DNA from: Bacillota bacterium
GTDB taxonomy: Bacteria > Bacillota_B > Desulfitobacteriia > Desulfitobacteriales > Desulfitobacteriaceae
Direction: 5' to 3'
Assembly (NCBI GenBank): GCA_021779415.1
Contig: JAJYAS010000065.1
Coordinates: 1-10,213 of the forward strand
DNA length: 10,213 nt
Notes under the pieces: model-generated
Told to the model about the DNA's origin: nothing
Seen by the model: only the letters and a program-made list of their open reading frames with translations
Database searches by the model: none
Part shown: positions 5,875 to 10,213 of the stretch, piece after piece
Position numbering within the stretch: the first letter of the stretch is position 1
Layout: every line of letters starts with the position of its first letter
Position numbers and translations under genes: made by a program

Positions 5875-7760
5875 AACTTGGCAATAAGATATCCATAGTT
5901 ATCGTCGCCATCATTGCTGTGATGGGTTTATTGACAGTACCCCTCATCAGTCATTTTGTCGGAAATGCCTTACGCGAGTCTGTGCAGGACAAGGAAATCT
6001 CCTTGGCTAAAGTGGTTGCCAGTAACCTCGCGAACCCAGCTTTGACCGGGAATTATTTAACAGTCCAAAGAAATCTTGAGGGATTAAAAGAAGATCGGCA
6101 GTTGGTGTATGCCTTTCTCATCTTACCGGATGGCAGTATATTACATACGTTTAAGGGAAATATCTCATCCGACCTTGTAGAACTCAACCGCCTTACTCCT
6201 AATCAATCCCAAGCTTTAAAATCTTTTTCCTCAAACGACGGAAGAGTCGAAGATGTTGGAGTATTACTACTCGATGGATTAGAGAGTGAACTGCATATTG
6301 GGTATAAAGAGGACTATATACAGGCAACCTTGAAACGTGTCTTTGAAACGATTTTCACTCTAACTCTAGTTGGGGTAATTTTAGGTAGCTTAGCTGCAGG
6401 CGCTTTAGGTAAATATCTCTCTTCTCCGATTGAAAAACTTACGGCTTTGACACGAAAAATTAAGGAGGGTCAACTGGATCACCGAGTAACCATTACTACG
6501 AAGGATGAAGTCGGAGAATTAGCTCAAAGTTTCAATCGGATGCTTACAGCACTTGAAGAAAGTATGTCGAAAATCAGAGTTGCAGAAGAGGAACAACGAA
6601 CTAAAAACCGAGAACTTTCGGTATTAAACGGGGTCGCGGAAACGATTCGACTTGGTCAAGAAATAAACACAGTACTCCAAGACGCACTAGTTCAGATTGT
6701 AGAAAACCTTGCTTTAAGTGGAGGATGGGTTCAGTTACGTTCTAGAGAGACCACGGAGATTAATAACATAATTACTCTTGGGATTACTGAACATGCTATC
6801 CCTTGTTCGGAATGTGAATTCTGTGAATGTGACCTTTCAATGATTGAGCAAGGACAATGCTTATCAAAAAGTTCCTTACATAAGGACGGGCGAACCTATC
6901 AGGTTACAGGGGTCCCGATTTTTGTCAATGATCGCATTTTAGGTGCAATATACCTTCTAAGTAACAAAGAACTCATTTCCGCTGATTTGGCAACCCTGCA
7001 AACGATTGGCGGTCAGCTTGGAACGATGATTGAGAATGTAAACCTTTGGAAAGAACTCAAAGCTCGGGAAGCCAAAGTGAGCCAACTGTTAGAAAAAGTC
7101 ATTGTGGCGCAAGAGGATGAACGTAAACGGATTGCCAGAGAGTTACATGACGAAACAAGCCAGTCCCTCGCTGCTTTAGCAATGCGTTTAAAAGTCTCAA
7201 TGGGTTGGATTCACAAAGACACCCGCAAAGCAGAAGCCTTATTAGAGGAATCCAAGGATGAAGCGGTACGAATTATGAGAGAACTTCATAACATCGTCTT
7301 TCATTTACGTCCTACCTTGTTGGATGATTTAGGGCTTGTTCCAGCCTTAAGATGGCTCGCTGAAAGTCGGGATTGGAAGGAACCGCCTGAAGTCGACGTT
7401 CAAGGAAACTGGTCTAAGGAAAGAATCGATCCCCAAGTGGAAACGACCTTGTATCGTATTGGGCAAGAGGCGATTACCAACGCCGCAAAATATTCTCAAG
7501 CGACTCACCTTTTTATAGAATTTAAGGTTGAAGCGACTGAAGCCATTCTAAGAATTCAAGACAATGGCAAAGGGTTTATTTGGGATGAAAATATGTTTGA
7601 ATTAGAGCAAGGAAAGAAACCCTTAGGATTAGTTGGCATGATGGAGAGGGCATCCTTAATCGGTGGACGTGTGGAAATTTATTCTGAAGTTAAGCACGGC
7701 ACTACCGTCGAAGCGGTTATTCCGCTGAAAAAGGAGGATAACAGCTATGGAAAAAATTAA
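5871..7760 (+). CDS. Membrane sensor histidine kinase: HAMP, GAF-like Cys-cluster domain, HisKA_3, HATPase
   Basis: The 629-residue protein has a membrane helix at 7-29, an extracytoplasmic region of about 125 residues, a second helix at 158-180 and a HAMP linker at 182-235 (including KDEVGELAQSFNRML). A GAF-like domain follows at about 250-395, then a coiled segment, a HisKA_3 domain with phospho-accepting H426 in RIARELHDETSQSL, and a HATPase domain with N537 (EAITNAAKYS), DNGKGF (564-569) and GLVGMMERA. This is the NarX/NreB kinase class. Inside the GAF-like region lie C312-x2-C315-x2-C318-x-C320 and C330. Such a cluster could bind iron-sulfur or zinc, or react with thiol-active compounds, giving a second, cytoplasmic input. 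The first input is probably the PhnD-like lipoprotein, whose gene overlaps this one. The response regulator gene overlaps its 3' end by 14 bases, so the three are made together. Confidence 0.92.
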   Translation: MKLGNKISIVIVAIIAVMGLLTVPLISHFVGNALRESVQDKEISLAKVVASNLANPALTGNYLTVQRNLEGLKEDRQLVYAFLILPDGSILHTFKGNISSDLVELNRLTPNQSQALKSFSSNDGRVEDVGVLLLDGLESELHIGYKEDYIQATLKRVFETIFTLTLVGVILGSLAAGALGKYLSSPIEKLTALTRKIKEGQLDHRVTITTKDEVGELAQSFNRMLTALEESMSKIRVAEEEQRTKNRELSVLNGVAETIRLGQEINTVLQDALVQIVENLALSGGWVQLRSRETTEINNIITLGITEHAIPCSECEFCECDLSMIEQGQCLSKSSLHKDGRTYQVTGVPIFVNDRILGAIYLLSNKELISADLATLQTIGGQLGTMIENVNLWKELKAREAKVSQLLEKVIVAQEDERKRIARELHDETSQSLAALAMRLKVSMGWIHKDTRKAEALLEESKDEAVRIMRELHNIVFHLRPTLLDDLGLVPALRWLAESRDWKEPPEVDVQGNWSKERIDPQVETTLYRIGQEAITNAAKYSQATHLFIEFKVEATEAILRIQDNGKGFIWDENMFELEQGKKPLGLVGMMERASLIGGRVEIYSEVKHGTTVEAVIPLKKEDNSYGKN

Positions 7761-8376
7761 GGTTATGCTGGTGGATGATCATACCCTCTTTAGGGCAGGA
7801 GTAACCATGTTATTACAAATGGAGTCGGATATGCTGGTCGTAGGAGAGGCTAGTGATGGGCATCTAGCCTTAGAATTAATACTTAAATGTAAACCAGATG
7901 TAGTCGTCCTTGATATTTCCATGCCTGGCCTTGATGGCATTTCTGTGGCTCGTAGTGTACTAGATCGACTGCCCAACGCTAAACTCTTAATGGTGACTCA
8001 GCATGAAAACCGGGAATATATCCTTAGGGCCACCAAGGTAGGTGTTGCGGGATATCTGCTGAAGAGCGCTGCGGCCGACGAATTAGTGGCCGCTATTAGA
8101 GCTGTTCATAGCGGACGCAAATATTTAGATGCAACCGTTACCCAAGTGTTAATGGAGGCCTGGCAGGCAGGCGAACAACGTGAAGAATCTTTGACGGACC
8201 GTGAAACGGAAGTTCTCATTTTAACAGCTCAGGGAAAAACGATGAAGGTAATCGCTGAGTTATTAAATATCAGCCCCAAAACGGTTGAGTTTCATCGTGC
8301 TCGTTTAACCCACAAGCTAGGACTTGAAAATAAAACGGAGTTGGTAGCTTATGCTATTAAACAGGGTCTGGTGTAG
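7747..8376 (+). CDS. NarL/LuxR-family response regulator
   Basis: The 209-residue protein starts at ATG 7747 inside the kinase gene, with AAGGAGG (7731-7737) nine bases upstream. Its receiver domain (1-122) has acidic D10-D11, phospho-acceptor D56 in VVVLDISMPG, T84 and K106. The C-terminal LuxR-type helix-turn-helix spans about 147-207 (LTDRETEVLILTAQGKTMKV, then SPKTVEFHRARLTHKLGL). All phosphorylation residues are intact. Its partner is the overlapping HisKA_3 kinase. The most natural target is the reductase operon starting 117 bases downstream, where inverted repeats lie between the terminator and the first ribosome site; I infer this from position alone. The arrangement of sensor, NarL-type regulator and reductase parallels ttrS-ttrR-ttrBCA. 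Confidence 0.95.
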   Translation: MEKIKVMLVDDHTLFRAGVTMLLQMESDMLVVGEASDGHLALELILKCKPDVVVLDISMPGLDGISVARSVLDRLPNAKLLMVTQHENREYILRATKVGVAGYLLKSAAADELVAAIRAVHSGRKYLDATVTQVLMEAWQAGEQREESLTDRETEVLILTAQGKTMKVIAELLNISPKTVEFHRARLTHKLGLENKTELVAYAIKQGLV

Positions 8377-8407
8377 ATAGTAGCTAGGGATTTGAGGGAA
8401 TAAGACT

Positions 8408-8442
8408 AGGAATCTCCTTGATATACGAGGGGATTCCTTTTT
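8408..8442 (+). terminator. Rho-independent terminator after the response regulator gene
   Basis: AGGAATCTCC (8408-8417) pairs with GGGGATTCCT (8429-8438) over ten positions with one T-G wobble, around an 11-base loop, followed by a T-run to 8442. It separates the signalling operon from the reductase operon, implying the latter has its own promoter. Confidence 0.85.
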
Positions 8443-8475
8443 CATATACTTATATGTGAAAGAAAGTATTTTCTT
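8443..8475 (+). promoter_or_regulatory. Candidate control region of the reductase operon: two adjacent inverted repeats
   Basis: CATATA-CT-TATATG (8443-8456) is a perfect 14-base dyad starting right after the terminator T-run. AAGAAA-GTAT-TTTCTT (8460-8475) follows. No strong -35/-10 pair is visible, as expected for a promoter that depends on an activator. Which dyad, if either, is the response regulator's site is not known. AAGGAGGA (8476-8483) then serves the ferredoxin gene. Confidence 0.35.
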
Positions 8476-8492
8476 AAGGAGGAGATGCCAAG

Positions 8493-9080
8493 ATGCCAAC
8501 AGAGAAAAAGCGCTATGGTATGGTCATTGACACACGGAAGTGTGTTGGTTGCATGTCTTGTACCATTAGCTGCAAAATGGAAAACGGAGTCCCTTTTGAT
8601 GGATTCCGGGCTTGGGTTGACATGACGGAACGTGGAGATTTTCCAAGAGTTAAACGCAATTTTATTCCAAAACTATGTAACCATTGTGAGAATGCGCCTT
8701 GTGTTACAGTCTGTCCGGTTAAAGCCAGCTACGTCGATAACGATGGAATTGTTCTAGTGGACCAAAAAAGATGTATTGGTTGCGGATACTGTATAGTGGA
8801 CTGCCCTTATTCCGCCCGTTATTTGCATGAAGGGTTAAAAGTTGCCGATAAATGCACGTTCTGTGTACACCGCGTGAAAACGGGATTAGAACCGGCCTGT
8901 GTTCATAACTGTATGGGAAAGGCGCGTATATTTGGAGATCTCAATGATCCACTGAGTGAAATCTCTCAGTATATGACTAAAAATGGGGTTCAAACCCTGC
9001 GTCCAGACTTAGGTACGAACCCGAATGTCTTCTATATCGATGCGGATATTAACAAGTTGCCTAACAAAGGGGGTAAATGA
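8493..9080 (+). CDS. 4Fe-4S ferredoxin-type electron-transfer subunit of a molybdopterin oxidoreductase (TtrB/PsrB/DmsB-like)
   Basis: The 195-residue protein carries sixteen cysteines in four groups that can hold four [4Fe-4S] clusters: C17/20/23/27, C62/65/70/74, C94/97/100/104 and C121/124/136/140. This is the standard beta subunit of complex iron-sulfur molybdoenzymes. Its clusters pass electrons from the membrane NrfD subunit to the catalytic subunit. It has no signal peptide of its own; in the family it rides with the Tat-exported catalytic subunit. ATG 8493 has AAGGAGGA (8476-8483) nine bases upstream; an ATG at 8485 is out of frame. The length is like PhsB/PsrB. Its stop overlaps the next gene's ATG. 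The substrate of the whole enzyme cannot be told from this subunit. Confidence 0.93.
   Translation: MPTEKKRYGMVIDTRKCVGCMSCTISCKMENGVPFDGFRAWVDMTERGDFPRVKRNFIPKLCNHCENAPCVTVCPVKASYVDNDGIVLVDQKRCIGCGYCIVDCPYSARYLHEGLKVADKCTFCVHRVKTGLEPACVHNCMGKARIFGDLNDPLSEISQYMTKNGVQTLRPDLGTNPNVFYIDADINKLPNKGGK
9066..9074 (+). promoter_or_regulatory. Ribosome binding site leaving two possible NrfD starts
   Basis: AAAGGGGGT lies only two bases before ATG 9077 (which overlaps the preceding stop) but eight before the in-frame GTG 9083. Spacing favours GTG 9083; codon preference and the usual ATGA coupling favour ATG 9077. The difference is two residues. Confidence 0.45.
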
Positions 9081-10018
9081 GAGTGAACTCACAAGATATT
9101 TATGTGGTTGTGAACGCTAATCCATGGAATTATTTGGTTCCCTTTTATATATTCTTCAAAGGCTTAAGTGTCGGTGCATTGTGCATATCAGCACTTTACA
9201 CAGTTTTCCGGTCGGAACGGTTTAAAACTCTTGCCTTTCCTGCCGCTATCACAAGTTTATTGACCTTTATCCCTGCACCTTTTTTATTGCTAGTAGACTT
9301 GCACCAACCTTTAAGGTTTTGGCATCTCTTGGTTAATTTTAATCCTACGTCTGTGATTTCTTGGGGGACTTGGCTTATCATTCTTTATCCGCTCTGCTTG
9401 CTTTGGTATATTGCCCGTTTAGGAATGAGTCAAGGAATCTACATTCCAGTTGTTCCCAAAGGGTTTCAAAAGAGTGCGAGCACAAGCCAAAGCACTTCTG
9501 GGCTGGGGCTCCGTGGGTTGTCTATTCTAACGTTAAGCTTAGGTTTACTTGCTGATCTATACACGGCTTTCCTGCTTGGAGTCGTTAAAGGAAAGGTCTT
9601 GTGGAACAGTGCTCTATTACCCGGATATTTCCTGACTTCGGCTGTTGTCACCGGGGCAGCGCTCGTTCTTATCGTGTATTTGAACAAGAAGCCTGAAGAG
9701 AAGACCGTTCGAACTTTAGTGAGAATTATCCAAGGTGCATTAGCCTTAGAAATCTTCTTTGCGATCTCTCAGTGGATTACACTCGGTGCTACGAGCTTGC
9801 AAGGACAAAAAGCGTTAGAACTTTTATGGAAAGATCCTATGTATCTAATTGGAGATATTTTCCTCGGAATTCTGGTTCCATTAGTCCTCTTAAATAAACC
9901 CTCACTCAACAAAAAACCAGTTTTAACGATTAGTGCTTTACTCGTAATACTTGGAGGACTCTTGCTACGCTTTAGCATCGTTGGAGTTGGTATCCAAGCT
10001 GCTGCTTTGTGGAACTAA
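9077..10018 (+). CDS. NrfD/PsrC/TtrC-type membrane subunit, quinol-oxidising anchor
   Basis: The 313-residue protein is almost entirely hydrophobic with about eight membrane helices. Family landmarks are NPWNYLVPFYIFFKGLSVGA (15-34), the conserved DLHQPLRFWHLL (74-85), NPTSVISWGTW (89-99), YTAFLLG (162-168) with LPGYFLTSAVVTGAAL (181-196), and LRFSIVGVGIQ (297-307). NrfD-type subunits take electrons from menaquinol on one side and pass them to the iron-sulfur subunit, here encoded just upstream. Length fits PsrC/TtrC. It follows the ferredoxin gene with a four-base overlap (if ATG 9077 is used) and precedes the molybdenum subunit by 20 bases, all one operon. The start could instead be GTG 9083. 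No missing motif was noticed. Confidence 0.92.
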   Translation: MRVNSQDIYVVVNANPWNYLVPFYIFFKGLSVGALCISALYTVFRSERFKTLAFPAAITSLLTFIPAPFLLLVDLHQPLRFWHLLVNFNPTSVISWGTWLIILYPLCLLWYIARLGMSQGIYIPVVPKGFQKSASTSQSTSGLGLRGLSILTLSLGLLADLYTAFLLGVVKGKVLWNSALLPGYFLTSAVVTGAALVLIVYLNKKPEEKTVRTLVRIIQGALALEIFFAISQWITLGATSLQGQKALELLWKDPMYLIGDIFLGILVPLVLLNKPSLNKKPVLTISALLVILGGLLLRFSIVGVGIQAAALWN

Positions 10019-10038
10019 AATGAAGGAGGTTTAAGGGT

Positions 10039-10213
10039 ATGATGAACAGACGTTCGTTTTTGAAATGGACCGGTGCAGGAGCAGCGGCAGCGACTTTAGG
10101 TACCGCTGGGCTCTTCCAACTACGCCCAGTCAATGCAGATGAACTAGAAAGTCTAAAAAACCAAGGTATAGACATTAAATATACTGCGGACGTAATGTGT
10201 CCGAGTGAATGTG
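10039..10213 (+). CDS. Tat-exported molybdopterin oxidoreductase catalytic subunit, N-terminal part
   Basis: The gene runs off the right edge after 58 codons. ATG 10039 is eight bases behind AAGGAGGT (10023-10030); the second ATG at 10042 is less well spaced. The product starts MMNRRSFLKWTGAGAAAATL, a twin-arginine signal (NRRSFLKW, then an alanine-rich hydrophobic stretch), and likely cleaves near VNADE. It continues into YTADVMCPSEC, the beginning of the cysteine motif that holds the proximal [4Fe-4S] cluster in DMSO-reductase-family enzymes; the first two cysteines are three residues apart. With the upstream ferredoxin and NrfD genes this gives subunit order B-C-A, as in ttrBCA and srdBCA. 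Other options include polysulfide, thiosulfate, arsenate or DMSO-type reductases. Substrate-deciding residues are outside the window. Confidence 0.88.
   Translation, partial: MMNRRSFLKWTGAGAAAATLGTAGLFQLRPVNADELESLKNQGIDIKYTADVMCPSEC

Noticed and set aside
1..10213. CRISPR array, tRNA, rRNA, insertion sequence or phage genes
   Set aside because: No regularly spaced direct repeats, no tRNA or rRNA pattern, and no transposase, integrase or terminal repeat pair were seen on either strand.

Overview
The window looks like chromosomal DNA of a strictly anaerobic, low-to-moderate GC, endospore-former-type Firmicute, most likely in the Desulfitobacterium/Desulfosporosinus group. The grounds are strong AAGGAGG-type ribosome binding sites, GTG and TTG starts, a substrate-binding protein made as a lipoprotein (as in monoderm cells), and a Tat-exported molybdoenzyme operon with an NrfD anchor. 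The genus is inferred from gene content; no rRNA or other marker gene is present.

Region 1 (1-3385) is an envelope-stress block. A partial minus-strand gene resembling undecaprenyl-diphosphatase BcrC (100 to 1) faces away from a four-gene plus-strand cluster: an ECF sigma factor, its zinc-type membrane anti-sigma factor, an exported protein with a short bactofilin-like segment followed by membrane helices, and a DedA-PAP2 fusion whose PAP2 active site is degenerate. The first three overlap or abut, and the fourth follows after 33 bases. DedA proteins move undecaprenyl phosphate across the membrane and BcrC makes it, so the block plausibly adjusts lipid-carrier recycling under cell-wall stress.

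Region 2 (3386-4360) is a two-gene cassette with its own extended -10 promoter. It encodes a cysteine-rich protein matching the N-terminal [2Fe-2S]/zinc domain of Archaeoglobus-type CopZ, and a YnfA (UPF0060) small membrane protein. A role in metal or toxicant handling is likely. A 578-base gap follows (4361-4938) with no convincing gene but with a long imperfect hairpin ending in T-runs.

Region 3 (4939-10213) is a respiratory module. A PhnD-family lipoprotein, a HAMP/GAF/HisKA_3 sensor kinase with a cysteine cluster in its GAF-like region, and a LuxR-type response regulator are translationally coupled and end at a clear intrinsic terminator. They are followed by a 16-cysteine ferredoxin subunit, an NrfD membrane subunit and the start of a Tat-exported molybdopterin catalytic subunit. 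This is the subunit order B-C-A seen in ttrBCA (tetrathionate reductase) and srdBCA (selenate reductase). The layout suggests that the lipoprotein binds an oxyanion-like ligand outside the cell, the kinase and regulator relay the signal, and the reductase operon is switched on. The actual electron acceptor cannot be read from this window.
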